Counted from the first letter of the stretch, positions 11,120 through 18,784 are shown. The stretch: 64,000 nt of DNA from JAEUQQ01 sp963697285 (GCA_963697285.1 CAVONI010000004.1:124001-188000); one strand, 5' to 3'. Notes: generated by a model not told the origin, from the letters alone. Translations and numbers: made by a program.

Positions 11120-11137
11120 CGTTATGCGACGATAACG
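11120..11137. promoter_or_regulatory. Inverted repeat before the KAS III-like gene
   Basis: CGTTAT and ATAACG form a perfect 6+6 inverted repeat with a 6-base spacer, 20 bp upstream of ATG 11157. Its A+T content stands out from the surroundings. It could be an operator, but no regulator can be assigned. Confidence 0.3.
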
Positions 11138-11156
11138 TGTTCTCTCACGCTCGCAC

Positions 11157-12134
11157 ATGTCATCTGTTCCCTTCAGTCTCTCCGGCATCGGTGCCGCCAT
11201 GGGACGCATTTGCCTCGACAACGTGGCGTGCGCCGAAGGGATGGGGTTGTCTGAGAAGTGGATGCGCCGCCGCATCGGCATCGACCGCCGTTTCGTGCTC
11301 GGCGAAGGCGAGACCCTGCTCGAACTCGCCACGCGCGCTGCCGACTCGGCCATGAGCCGCGCCGGCCGTCGTTCGGTCGATGCCATCGTCGCGACCACGC
11401 TGACCGACGCGGACCGCTCGAGCACGCTGGCCTCGCGCATCGGCAATGCCCTGGGACTCAAGCCCGCCCTGGCGACCGACCTGTCGGCCGGCCACGCGTC
11501 GTTTCCAGCCGCCCTGCTGAGCGGCATCGGCCTGCTGGGCGTGGGGATGTCGTCGGTGCTGGTGGTGAGCGCCGACTCGCTCGGCACCGCCGCCATCGGG
11601 ACCGACCCCGACACCGCCCTCATCTTCAGCGACGGGGCCGGGGCGACGCTGATCGAGCGCGACGGACCGTCGAACTACCGCATCCATGCCATCGACGGCG
11701 GCGTCGACTCGTCACGCGCCTCGTTGTTCGGCGTCCGAACGCGCGCAGTCGACGCCGCGGACGACTCGAACCGTGTGCACATGCGCGGCCAGGCCCTCTT
11801 CAAGTTCGTCGTCGAGCACACCGTGGACACCCTCTCGTCGCTGTGCCGCCTCTCAGGGCGCCACATCGACGACATCGACTGTGTGGTGCCGCACCAGTCG
11901 AGCACCCGGATGCTCGACGTCATCCGCCAACGTGCCGGGGTGCGGGCCGAGCGCTGGCTGACCAACGTGGCGTCGATGGGCAATGCCGGAACCGCGTCCA
12001 TTCCCATCGCGCTGGCCGGGTCGTACGACGGTCGGACGGCCCTCCCGCCGAGCCTGGCCCTGGTGTCGGCGGGCGCGGGCCTGTCGTGGCTGGGCGTGCT
12101 GATGTCGTCGATTGCCGGCCCGAACGATCGCTGA
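11157..12134 (+). CDS. KAS III (FabH)-like thiolase-fold protein with active-site Cys replaced by His
   Basis: 325 residues with the FabH fold and length. Aligning by eye to E. coli FabH (Cys112, His244, Asn274), the motif around the nucleophile reads ATDLSAGHASF, so His113 stands where Cys should be. The other two catalytic residues are kept: His246 in VVPHQSSTRM and Asn276 in SMGNAGTASIPIA. A glycine-rich DGAGATLIE and the C-terminal SAGAGLSWLGVLM are also family-like. Without the Cys, classical acyl transfer and condensation are unlikely. It may be a decarboxylase-like or acyl-binding paralogue, or carry a different chemistry. It lies between mfd and a SurA-like gene, with no fatty-acid genes adjacent. 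Confidence 0.85.
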   Translation: MSSVPFSLSGIGAAMGRICLDNVACAEGMGLSEKWMRRRIGIDRRFVLGEGETLLELATRAADSAMSRAGRRSVDAIVATTLTDADRSSTLASRIGNALGLKPALATDLSAGHASFPAALLSGIGLLGVGMSSVLVVSADSLGTAAIGTDPDTALIFSDGAGATLIERDGPSNYRIHAIDGGVDSSRASLFGVRTRAVDAADDSNRVHMRGQALFKFVVEHTVDTLSSLCRLSGRHIDDIDCVVPHQSSTRMLDVIRQRAGVRAERWLTNVASMGNAGTASIPIALAGSYDGRTALPPSLALVSAGAGLSWLGVLMSSIAGPNDR

Positions 12135-12246
12135 ACCGGCCCGGCGGCCCCGCGGGGCGTCAGAGTACGGCAGGCACGGGATCTTTGAGATCGCGTCCCG
12201 GATCGCGCTATCCTGATGAGTCCGGGAGACGCCCGGGAAGGAATCC

Positions 12247-13308
12247 ATGAAGAAGACGCTTGCTGCTCTCGTCCTGGTCGCGCTGTGTGGGTTGACGGCG
12301 CGTGCCGAGATCCTCGAACAGGTCATCGTCAAGGTGAACGGCGACATCATCACCAAGACCGACCTCGAGGCCCGACAGGTCGCTGCCATCCGGCAGCGGA
12401 ACCGGGCCGTGGTCACGGCCGACGACCTGCGCAACGACGCCGAGCTCAAGAAGGTGCTCGACGAGATCACGCCCCAGCTGGTCGTCGACGCCGTCGACGA
12501 ACTGCTGATCATGCAGCGCGGCCGGGAACTTGGCTACAAGATGGGCGACGAGCAGTTCGCGCAGATCATCGCGAACATCCGCAAGGAGAACAAGCTCGAA
12601 GACGACGCGCAGTTCGAGGCGGCGCTGAAGCAGGAAGGCCTGACGCAGGCCGAGTTGCGCAAGTCGCTCGAGCGCCAGATGATCATGTCGCGCGTGCAGC
12701 AGGTCGAGGTGTTCGGTCGCATCGGCATCACCGAAGACGAGGCGCGTACCTACTACAACGCCCACTCCAGCGAGTTCACGACACCTTCGGCGATTACCAT
12801 CCGCGAGATCCTCATCGAGGTCCCGACGCAGATGCAGGGCGAAGGCAGCACCGCGCAGCCCACGTTCAACGCCTTGCTCGACGATGGGGCGAAGGCCAAG
12901 GCCGACGCGCTGCGGAAGCGCGCCATGGCCGGCGAGGATTTCGTGGCCCTGGTGACCGAAGCCTCCGAAGCCCCGTCGAAGGCCAACGGTGGCCTGATCG
13001 GCCCGCTCAACAGCGACGAATTGAACCCCCAGATCAAGGAACTGTTGTCGGGACTCAAGGTCGGCGAGGTGTCGGAGCCGCTGCGCACGCAGCGCGGCTA
13101 CCAGTTGCTGAAGCTCGAGACGCGCAGCGAGACCAAGGTCCTTCCCTTCGAGGAAGCGCGCGAGCAGATTGCCAACAAGGTGTTCGCGGTGAAGCGGCAG
13201 GGTGAGGTCGAGAAGTACCTCAAGCGCCTCCGCGCCCAGGCCATCATCGAGTGGCGCAACGAGGCCATCAAGGCCCTGTACGACGCGAAGACCGCCTCCG
13301 TCTCGTAG
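12247..13308 (+). CDS. SurA-like periplasmic peptidyl-prolyl isomerase / chaperone
   Basis: 353 residues. A signal peptide (MKKTLAALVLVALCGLTARA) is followed by a SurA N-terminal chaperone domain (EQVIVKVNGDIITKTDLEAR and a long helical stretch) and one parvulin domain (about 185-300), with ITIREILIEVP at its start and GGLIGPLNSDELNPQIKELL then VSEPLRTQRGYQLLKLE. Such proteins assist outer-membrane protein folding in the periplasm. E. coli SurA has two parvulin domains; only one is clear here. The stop codon TAG (13306-13308) belongs to a family A repeat. Confidence 0.88.
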   Translation: MKKTLAALVLVALCGLTARAEILEQVIVKVNGDIITKTDLEARQVAAIRQRNRAVVTADDLRNDAELKKVLDEITPQLVVDAVDELLIMQRGRELGYKMGDEQFAQIIANIRKENKLEDDAQFEAALKQEGLTQAELRKSLERQMIMSRVQQVEVFGRIGITEDEARTYYNAHSSEFTTPSAITIREILIEVPTQMQGEGSTAQPTFNALLDDGAKAKADALRKRAMAGEDFVALVTEASEAPSKANGGLIGPLNSDELNPQIKELLSGLKVGEVSEPLRTQRGYQLLKLETRSETKVLPFEEAREQIANKVFAVKRQGEVEKYLKRLRAQAIIEWRNEAIKALYDAKTASVS

Positions 13309-13331
13309 GGGCCGCGCCCCCGCGCGGCCCG
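13305..13331 (+). repeat. Family A REP-like palindrome (overlaps stop of SurA-like gene)
   Basis: GTAGGGGCCGCG, loop CCCC, CGCGCGGCCCG. The TAG of the head is the stop codon of the upstream gene. Confidence 0.8.
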
Positions 13332-13382
13332 TGATTCGACCCCGATGTTGCGACCCGTGTTCTCACCCCGCGTTCTGACCTT

Positions 13383-13409
13383 GTAGGGGCCGCGCCCCCG
13401 CGCGGCCCG
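13383..13409 (+). repeat. Family A REP-like palindrome
   Basis: A near-identical second copy, with GTAG head, 78 bp after the previous one and 32 bp before dusB. Confidence 0.8.
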
Positions 13410-13441
13410 CGGCATCAATGACCCCGCGCCCCGGATCTTCG

Positions 13442-14500
13442 ATGACCAGGATCGGCTCCATCGCCCTCGAACCCCCGTTTGGCGTCGCGCCGATGGCGGG
13501 GATGACCGACACCGCCTTCCGGCGGCTCGTGAAGCGCCAGGGCGGCTGCGGCCTCGTCGTTACCGAGATGGTGAGCAGCGAAGGGCTCGTCCGCGGCATC
13601 GATCGCACCCTCGAGTACGCCGAGTTCACCGAAGACGAGCGCCCGGTCTCCATCCAGATCTTCGGCGGTGACCCGCAGAAGATGGCCGATGCCGCGCAGA
13701 TCGTCGAAGGCATGGGCGCCGATGTCGTCGACGTCAACATGGGCTGCCCCGTCCCGAAAATCGCCAGGCACCACGCGGGCTGTTCGCTGATGCGCGAGCC
13801 CCACCATGCCGCGAGCATCATCAGGGCGATGTCGAGCGCGGTGAAGATCCCGGTGACGGTGAAGATGCGCGCCGGCTGGAACGACAGCCAGATCAACGCT
13901 CCGATGCTGGCGAAGATGGTGCAGGATGCCGGCGCCGCCGCGGTGACCATCCACGGCCGCACCGCCGCGCAGAGCTACTCGGGACAGGCCGACTGGTCAC
14001 TGGTGTCGCGCGTGGCCGACGACCTCCACATCCCCGTCATTGGCAGCGGAGATTGCACCGAACCCGAGCACGTCGTCGAGCGCATGGTCGGTGGCGTGGA
14101 TGGCGTGCTGGTGGGCCGTGGTGTGCTGCGCAATCCGTGGATTCTCGCGCAGGCGCACGACCTGCTCATGGGCCGCGCCCCGCGCACCATCACGCGCGAG
14201 ATGCGCGGGCTGTTCCTGCTCGAGTACATCGAAATGCTGCTCGGCGATGCCGGCGTGGAAGCCCGGGGCTTCCGGCACCTCGCGCCCACGACAGGAGATG
14301 GCCAGGCCACCAATCGTCCTGCGCAGGGACGAGAGAAGTGGGTGATCAACAAGATCCGCGCCCTGAACGCCTGGTACAGCAAGGGATACGAGGGCGGCGC
14401 CCAGTTCCGCATCGCGATCAATCACTGCCACTCGATCGCCGAGTTGCGCGACCTGATCCACGCGTTCTTCTTCGCGGAGCCGCACGTCACGGTCGCGTGA
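13442..14500 (+). CDS. dusB: tRNA-dihydrouridine synthase (DusB family)
   Basis: 352 residues from ATG 13442; a start at 13418 would add eight residues right after the repeat, but MTRIGSIALEPPFGVAPMAG matches the usual Dus N terminus. The FMN-binding TIM barrel shows APMAGMTDTAFRRL, VDVNMGCPVPKIARHHAG with the catalytic Cys, KMRAGWNDSQ, IHGRTAAQSYSGQADW, VIGSGDC and GVLVGRGVLRNPWI. The enzyme reduces uridine to dihydrouridine in tRNA using FMN and NADPH. The C-terminal helical domain (KIRALNAWYSKGYEGG) binds tRNA in relatives. It is the last of the + strand genes before a strand switch. Confidence 0.95.
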   Translation: MTRIGSIALEPPFGVAPMAGMTDTAFRRLVKRQGGCGLVVTEMVSSEGLVRGIDRTLEYAEFTEDERPVSIQIFGGDPQKMADAAQIVEGMGADVVDVNMGCPVPKIARHHAGCSLMREPHHAASIIRAMSSAVKIPVTVKMRAGWNDSQINAPMLAKMVQDAGAAAVTIHGRTAAQSYSGQADWSLVSRVADDLHIPVIGSGDCTEPEHVVERMVGGVDGVLVGRGVLRNPWILAQAHDLLMGRAPRTITREMRGLFLLEYIEMLLGDAGVEARGFRHLAPTTGDGQATNRPAQGREKWVINKIRALNAWYSKGYEGGAQFRIAINHCHSIAELRDLIHAFFFAEPHVTVA

Positions 14501-14577
14501 CGGGTGTCACGACGTCACGTTGCCGAGATGTGGCGGCGCGACGTCGGAGTTGCGTTCCCGCGCCTCGCGTCCGCGGG

Positions 14578-14925
14578 CTACTCCTCGATGAGCGGGGCCG
14601 GTGTGCCCGCATCGACGGCGTCGTAGTCGTACACGAGCGCAGACTCCACCGACGATCCGAACTCGCGGCCAAGGGCGAGGTGTGCGGGGTGCGCCAGGTA
14701 ACTGTGCAGCCCCGCGCGATCGTCGAACTCGACGACCGCGGCGTATGGGTAGTCGGGCATGTCACCGACCTGGTAGGACGGGCCCCCGTTGATCCGCCTG
14801 CCGACCACGAAACTGCGCACGGCGGGGATGTCGCGACGAGCCGCCACGAGCGCGCCGATGAAACGCTGCCTTGCCTCGTCATCGAGGTTCGGCTTCGGAC
14901 GATACAGGACGACGTGGAGCGTCAT
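14578..14925 (-). CDS. Dabb (stress-responsive alpha/beta-barrel) domain protein
   Basis: 115 residues. The sequence begins MTLHVVLYRPKPNLDDEARQ and contains IPAVRSFVVGRRI, YPYAAVVEFDDRAGLHSYLA and HPAHLALGREFGSSVES, the pattern of ferredoxin-like Dabb domains that dimerise into a barrel. Function in bacteria is mostly unknown. The ATG (14923-14925) overlaps the stop of the upstream repeat-protein gene by four bases (ATGA), so translation is very likely coupled. A longer frame reaching to 15018 overlaps the repeat gene in another frame and is less credible. Confidence 0.85.
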   Translation of the reverse strand: MTLHVVLYRPKPNLDDEARQRFIGALVAARRDIPAVRSFVVGRRINGGPSYQVGDMPDYPYAAVVEFDDRAGLHSYLAHPAHLALGREFGSSVESALVYDYDAVDAGTPAPLIEE

Positions 14926-16409
14926 GACTTCTTGCGTCCGCGAGGCCCTCCAGGCGAGGGCTTGCGGCCAGGACCGGATGGCTTTCGCCCTGCGAACCCG
15001 CCAGGCTTCGCTCCCCACGGCTTGCGGTCGCCGGCCGGCTTGGCTCCGAACGGACGTTCGCCGCGTGGCTTGTCACTCCACGTCTTGCGCTCACCGGCAG
15101 GTCTTCCTTCGCCGCCCGGCTTCGGGGTCCAGGGCTTGCGCTCGCCTGCGGGCTTGTCGCCCCAGGGCTTGCGTTCACCTTCGGGCCGGGGCGTCCAGGG
15201 CTTGCGTTCGCCGTAGGTCTTGCGCTCGCCGCCGGCGGTGCCTTCGCGGTTGAAGGGCTTGCGCTCCCCACCCGGTTTCGGCGACCAGGGCTTGCGCTCG
15301 CCGGCAGGCTTGTCGGTCCACGGTTTGCGTTCGCCGTAGGTCTTGCGCTCGCCGCCGGCGGTGCCTTCGCGGTTGAAGGGCTTGCGCTCCCCGCCCGGCT
15401 TCGGCGACCAGGGCTTGCGCTCGCCGGCAGGCTTGTCGGTCCACGGCTTGCGCTCGCCCGCGGGCTTGTCGCCCCAGGGCTTGCGTTCGCCGTAGGTCTT
15501 GCGCTCGCCGCCGGCGGTGCCTTCGCGGTTGAAGGGCTTGCGCTCCCCGCCGGGTTTCGGCGACCAGGGTTTGCGCTCGCCGGCAGGCTTGTCGGTCCAG
15601 GGCTTGCGCTCGCCGGCGGGCTTGTCGCCCCAGGGCTTGCGTTCGCCTTCGGGCCTGGGCGTCCACGGTTTGCGCTCGCCGTAGGTCTTGCGCTCGCCGG
15701 CTGGCTTATCGCCCCAGGGCTTGCGTTCGCCTTCGGGCCTGGGCGTCCAGGGCTTGCGCTCGCCGCCGGCGGTGCCTTCGCGGTTGAAGGGCTTGCGCTC
15801 CCCACCCGGTTTCGGCGACCAGGGCTTGCGCTCGCCGGCAGGCTTGTCGCCCCAGGGCTTGCGTTCGCCTTCGGGCCTGGGCGTCCACGGCTTGCGCTCG
15901 CCGTAGGTCTTGCGCTCGCCGCCGGCGGTGCCTTCGCGGTTGAAGGGCTTGCGCTCCCCACCCGGTTTCGGCGACCAGGGCTTGCGCTCGCCGGCAGGCT
16001 TGTCGGTCCACGGCTTGCGTTCGCCCGCGGGCGAGTCGGCGGAGGGCGGTCGGGGCGTGCGCGGACGCTCACCCTCGGGACCTGCCGGTCGCCCCCAGCC
16101 CTCACGCTGGGCCATGCGCGCGCGCCGCACGTCGCGCGGGATCTTGTACTTGTCCCGGGGATCCACGTGCTCGCCGCCTGGCCGCCACGCCTTGCCTCGC
16201 GACTTGCGCACGCCTTCCTCGGCCTCCCGCTCTCGCTCGGCCGCCTCGGGCGAATCGAAGAGCTTGCCCCGCTCGAACCACTTGATCACGGCATCGTCGT
16301 TCGTCCGCTGCAACTGCTTCAGCATGGGGACGAGTTCTTCCTGGAACGGGGCACGGAACGCCGTCGGTTCGGTGCCGAGCAGTATCGTCCAGTACTTGAA
16401 GCGGGCCAT
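14922..16409 (-). CDS. GERKPW-repeat basic protein with conserved-looking N-terminal domain; function unknown
   Basis: 495 residues. Residues 1-105 look like an ordered domain (MARFKYWTILLGTEPTAFR, EELVPMLKQLQRTNDDAVIK, KYKIPRDVRRARMAQ). About residues 110-450 consist of shuffled 11-residue units: TDKPAGERKPW, GDKPAGERKPW, TPRPEGERKPW, SPKPGGERKPF, NREGTAGGERK and the 8-residue TYGERKPW. NREGTAGGERK occurs five times. The region is very basic, rich in Lys, Arg, Gly, Pro and Trp and should be disordered; such tails often bind RNA or rRNA. The DNA repeats are nearly identical, so copy number may vary. I do not recognise the family. A DabB-type gene follows with ATGA overlap. Confidence 0.75.
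   Translation of the reverse strand: MARFKYWTILLGTEPTAFRAPFQEELVPMLKQLQRTNDDAVIKWFERGKLFDSPEAAEREREAEEGVRKSRGKAWRPGGEHVDPRDKYKIPRDVRRARMAQREGWGRPAGPEGERPRTPRPPSADSPAGERKPWTDKPAGERKPWSPKPGGERKPFNREGTAGGERKTYGERKPWTPRPEGERKPWGDKPAGERKPWSPKPGGERKPFNREGTAGGERKPWTPRPEGERKPWGDKPAGERKTYGERKPWTPRPEGERKPWGDKPAGERKPWTDKPAGERKPWSPKPGGERKPFNREGTAGGERKTYGERKPWGDKPAGERKPWTDKPAGERKPWSPKPGGERKPFNREGTAGGERKTYGERKPWTDKPAGERKPWSPKPGGERKPFNREGTAGGERKTYGERKPWTPRPEGERKPWGDKPAGERKPWTPKPGGEGRPAGERKTWSDKPRGERPFGAKPAGDRKPWGAKPGGFAGRKPSGPGRKPSPGGPRGRKKS
15080..16060 (-). repeat. Coding tandem repeat array (33-bp units) inside the GERKPW gene
   Basis: Near-identical 24- and 33-bp units, all multiples of three. The cassette containing GTTGAAGGGCTTGCGCTCCC (+ strand) recurs at about 15253, 15373, 15533, 15785 and 15943. 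Because the unit lacks stops in several frames, other long frames also stay open across it; these are by-products. Confidence 0.85.
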
Positions 16410-16484
16410 TGAGAGTTCCCTTCACCTAGCGCCATCGCTCCGAAGAAGCGATGGCAAGTGTTCCGCGCGCCGAGGTCGTCGCGC

Positions 16485-16670
16485 ACCTCAGCTCAAACCG
16501 AGCGAAGCGCAACCTGGTCGAGCGAAACGCGATTCTTCTCGCCGTGTTTCAAACCGCGCCGAGCGGGGCCAGCCTCGCCGCAGCGCAGCCCGCCCAGCGA
16601 AGCCTGCCACGCCGTAGCGCAGCACGCCGAGCGAAGCCTGCCACGCCGTAGCTCCAAAGGAGCGAAGGCG
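16485..16670. repeat. Family C AGCGAAGC/GCCGTAGC repeats
   Basis: The 263-bp gap between the repeat-protein gene start and the sigma54 regulator end holds several copies of AGCGAAGC. Two nearly tandem units read AGCGAAGCCTGCCACGCCGT, at about 16598 and 16630. No gene is seen here. Confidence 0.65.
16644..16670 (-). terminator. Hairpin 3' of the sigma54 activator gene
   Basis: CGCC-gta-GCTCC-aaa-GGAGC-gaa-GGCG: two paired blocks separated by a symmetric internal loop. It lies 3 bp beyond the stop of the minus-strand regulator, so it may end or protect that transcript. No T-tract follows. Confidence 0.4.
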
Positions 16671-16672
16671 GG

Positions 16673-18082
16673 TCAGTTGGCGGTCGTCACGCCCTCGTGC
16701 ATCATGCCGAGGCGCTTGAGCTTCTCCACCAGGGTCGTACGCTTCAATCCGAGCAAGGTCGCCGCCTGCCGGCGGTTGCCTCCCGTCCGGTCGAGCGCTC
16801 GGGCCAGCAGGTCGCGTTCGATGCGCGCGATCACCTCGTCGAACACCAGCCCATCCTCGGGCAACGCCAGCGAGAGCGCGGTCTCGGTCGCAGCCGTCCG
16901 CAGCGCCGGCGGCAGGGCCGTCGCATCGATTTGCGTCCGGCCTGGGCTCAGCGTGAACGCGCGCTCGACCACGTTCTCGAGTTCGCGCACGTTGCCAGGC
17001 CAGGTGTGCGACATCAGCAGGCGCAGCGCGTCCTGCGTGAAGGTCACGTCGGGCCGCGGCGGCACGCTCTGCTCGCCGAACCGACGCAGGAAGTGGTGCA
17101 CGAGCAGCGGGATGTCATCGCGCCGATCGCGCAGCGGCGGCAACGAGACCTGGATCACGTTCAGCCGGTAGTACAGGTCTTCGCGGAACGAACCGTCCTT
17201 CACCATCTTCAGGAGGTCCGAGTTGGTCGCGGCGATCACCCGCACGTCGACCTTGACCGACCCCGAGTCGCCCACCCGCTCGAATGTGCGCTCCTGGAGC
17301 ACCCGCAGCAGCTTCGACTGCAGGGCAGGGCTCATGGTCCCGATCTCGTCGAGGAAGAGCGTGCCGCGGTGCGCCGCCTCGAAGCGACCCTGCCGCGGGC
17401 CGATGGCTCCCGTGAAGGCGCCCTTCACGTGGCCGAACAGCTCGGCCTCGAGCAGCGTTTCCGGCACGGCGCTGCAATTCAGGGCCACGAACTTCTGGTG
17501 CTTTCGCAGCGAGTTCTGGTGGATGGCCCTCGCGACGAGTTCCTTCCCTGTGCCTGTCTCGCCCAGCACGAGAATCGTGCTCGTTGTCGGCGCGACGGTG
17601 TCGAGCAACGTGCAGAGTTCGCGCATGGCCGCGCTTCGGCCGATCAGGCCCTCGAACCCGTACCGGCGATCGAGCTGCGCGCGCAGGTACTGGTTCTCGG
17701 CGCGGAGGTCGCGTCGCTCGAGGGCCGCCTTCAGCACGTGCAACAGCTCGTCGAACTGGAACGGCTTCGTGATGAAGTCGGCCGCGCCGAGGCGGATGGC
17801 CGCCACGGCATCCTTCACCGTGCCGTACCCGGTCACGACGATGACGACGATGTCGGGGTAGCGCGCGAGGGCGGCATCGAGGATGTCGGTGCCCGACGGG
17901 CCCGGCAGGCGCAGGTCGGTCACCACCGCGTCGTACGCGAAGTGGGCCAGGCGCTCGAGCGCCGCGTCACCAGAATCGGCCTCGTCCACGAGGAACCCCT
18001 CGTCCCTGAGGCCGAGGGCGGTCGCGTCGCGCAACGCGCCCTCGTCTTCGACGAGCAGGAGGTGTTTCGGGTGATCGAGCAT
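16673..18082 (-). CDS. Sigma54-dependent response regulator (NtrC family)
   Basis: 469 residues from ATG 18082 (MLDHPKHLLLVEDE); a start at 18112 adds ten residues. An N-terminal receiver has the phospho-acceptor Asp in AVVTDLRLPGPSG and Lys in DFITKPF. The AAA+ domain has Walker A GETGTGKELVARAIH, the sigma54-contacting GAFTGA loop (GHVKGAFTGAIG) and DEIGTMSPALQSKLLRVLQE. A C-terminal Fis-type HTH reads GGNRRQAATLLGLKRTTLVEKL. It should activate sigma54 promoters after phosphorylation. A sigma54 promoter about 0.85 kb away, before the FliA-like gene, is a possible target; the hybrid kinase at 19.8-21.4 kb is a possible partner. Both links are inference. Confidence 0.93.
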   Translation of the reverse strand: MLDHPKHLLLVEDEGALRDATALGLRDEGFLVDEADSGDAALERLAHFAYDAVVTDLRLPGPSGTDILDAALARYPDIVVIVVTGYGTVKDAVAAIRLGAADFITKPFQFDELLHVLKAALERRDLRAENQYLRAQLDRRYGFEGLIGRSAAMRELCTLLDTVAPTTSTILVLGETGTGKELVARAIHQNSLRKHQKFVALNCSAVPETLLEAELFGHVKGAFTGAIGPRQGRFEAAHRGTLFLDEIGTMSPALQSKLLRVLQERTFERVGDSGSVKVDVRVIAATNSDLLKMVKDGSFREDLYYRLNVIQVSLPPLRDRRDDIPLLVHHFLRRFGEQSVPPRPDVTFTQDALRLLMSHTWPGNVRELENVVERAFTLSPGRTQIDATALPPALRTAATETALSLALPEDGLVFDEVIARIERDLLARALDRTGGNRRQAATLLGLKRTTLVEKLKRLGMMHEGVTTAN

Positions 18083-18199
18083 TCGGGACAACGCGTCGGT
18101 ATTTTGACACACCTTGGCCTGAGGCGTTCTTTGCCGCTCGGCCCGGCCGACCCTGCAGGTTCGCCGACACAGGTCCGATACACCCTGCGGACATCGGAT

Positions 18200-18415
18200 G
18201 TGGCCACCGTAGAGCGCGAGACCCTGTCGATCGTCGAGGCCTGCAAGCAGGTAGGCGTCTCACGCCGTACGATCTACAACTGGATGTCGGACGGCAAGAT
18301 CGAGTACGTGCGCACGGCCGGTGGGGCCGTTCGCATCTTCACCGACACATTGTGGCGGGCGCCCGGCGAAATGCCACGCCGGCCGGCGTTCGGGGCCAGG
18401 CGCGCGGAGACCTAG
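18200..18415 (+). CDS. Small helix-turn-helix (excisionase/MerR-like) DNA-binding protein
   Basis: About 71 residues from GTG 18200. The core ETLSIVEACKQVGVSRRTIY followed by NWMSDGKIEYVRTAGGAVRI is the winged-HTH pattern of excisionase-family and BldC-like proteins. The C terminus is basic (MPRRPAFGARRAET). The gene is divergent from the sigma54 activator, with 117 bp between the two starts. There is no integrase or mobile element nearby, so a regulatory role is more likely than recombination. The start is uncertain: no ATG is in frame close upstream. Confidence 0.7.
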   Translation: MATVERETLSIVEACKQVGVSRRTIYNWMSDGKIEYVRTAGGAVRIFTDTLWRAPGEMPRRPAFGARRAET

Positions 18416-18465
18416 TCATCGTGGCATCAATTGGATCGTGGCCCTTCGTGGCCGGTGGAGAGGGC

Positions 18466-18675
18466 ATGGCCGCTGACGATCGGGCCGACCTGTCGGAGTT
18501 GTTCCACCGCTTGAACAACCAGCTGGGGATCATCCTCGCCAACGCCGAGCTGCTCGAGGGTCGCCTCGAGGACGAAGCCAGCCGGACCCGGGCGACGCAG
18601 GTCGTCGCCAGCGCCCTCGACGCCATGACCACGGCGCGTGACCTGCGCACCGCCGTCGAAGACCGCACCGAGTAG
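18466..18675 (+). CDS. Stand-alone histidine-kinase DHp-like mini-protein
   Basis: 69 residues from ATG 18466, with GGAGAGGG just upstream; longer forms from 18352 overlap the HTH gene. The sequence DLSELFHRLNNQLGIILANA resembles the H-box of NtrB-like kinases (H-x-L-N-N), followed by a second helix (ASRTRATQVVASALDAMTTA). There is no ATP-binding domain. It could be a phosphotransfer or kinase-docking protein, or a decoy of the adjacent hybrid kinase, whose H-box reads VAHELNNPLATIL. Position between the sigma54 activator/HTH pair and the FliA-like gene supports a signalling role; this is inference. Confidence 0.65.
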   Translation: MAADDRADLSELFHRLNNQLGIILANAELLEGRLEDEASRTRATQVVASALDAMTTARDLRTAVEDRTE

Positions 18676-18768
18676 CCCCCGGCGGCCGCCTGCCCGCCGC
18701 CCCGATGGTCCGCCCTGTCGGCCGGACGGTCGATCCGTGTCAAGCGACCGTCATGCGATTCCCGGGAT

Positions 18769-18784
18769 CGTCAAGAACTTGACG
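18769..18784. promoter_or_regulatory. Candidate activator site (UAS) upstream of the sigma54 promoter
   Basis: CGTCAAGAACTTGACG is a perfect 16-bp palindrome about 135 bp upstream of the -24 element, the usual distance for NtrC-type activators. A half site GTCAAG also occurs at 18739-18744. Confidence 0.5.

Noticed and set aside
15499..15906. Short + strand frames with GLRSP repeats
   Set aside because: They are the antisense reading of the GERKPW repeat array; repeat units with lengths in multiples of three keep extra frames open.
15080..16060. CRISPR-like array
   Set aside because: Units are contiguous with no unique spacers and are in frame with the coding sequence.
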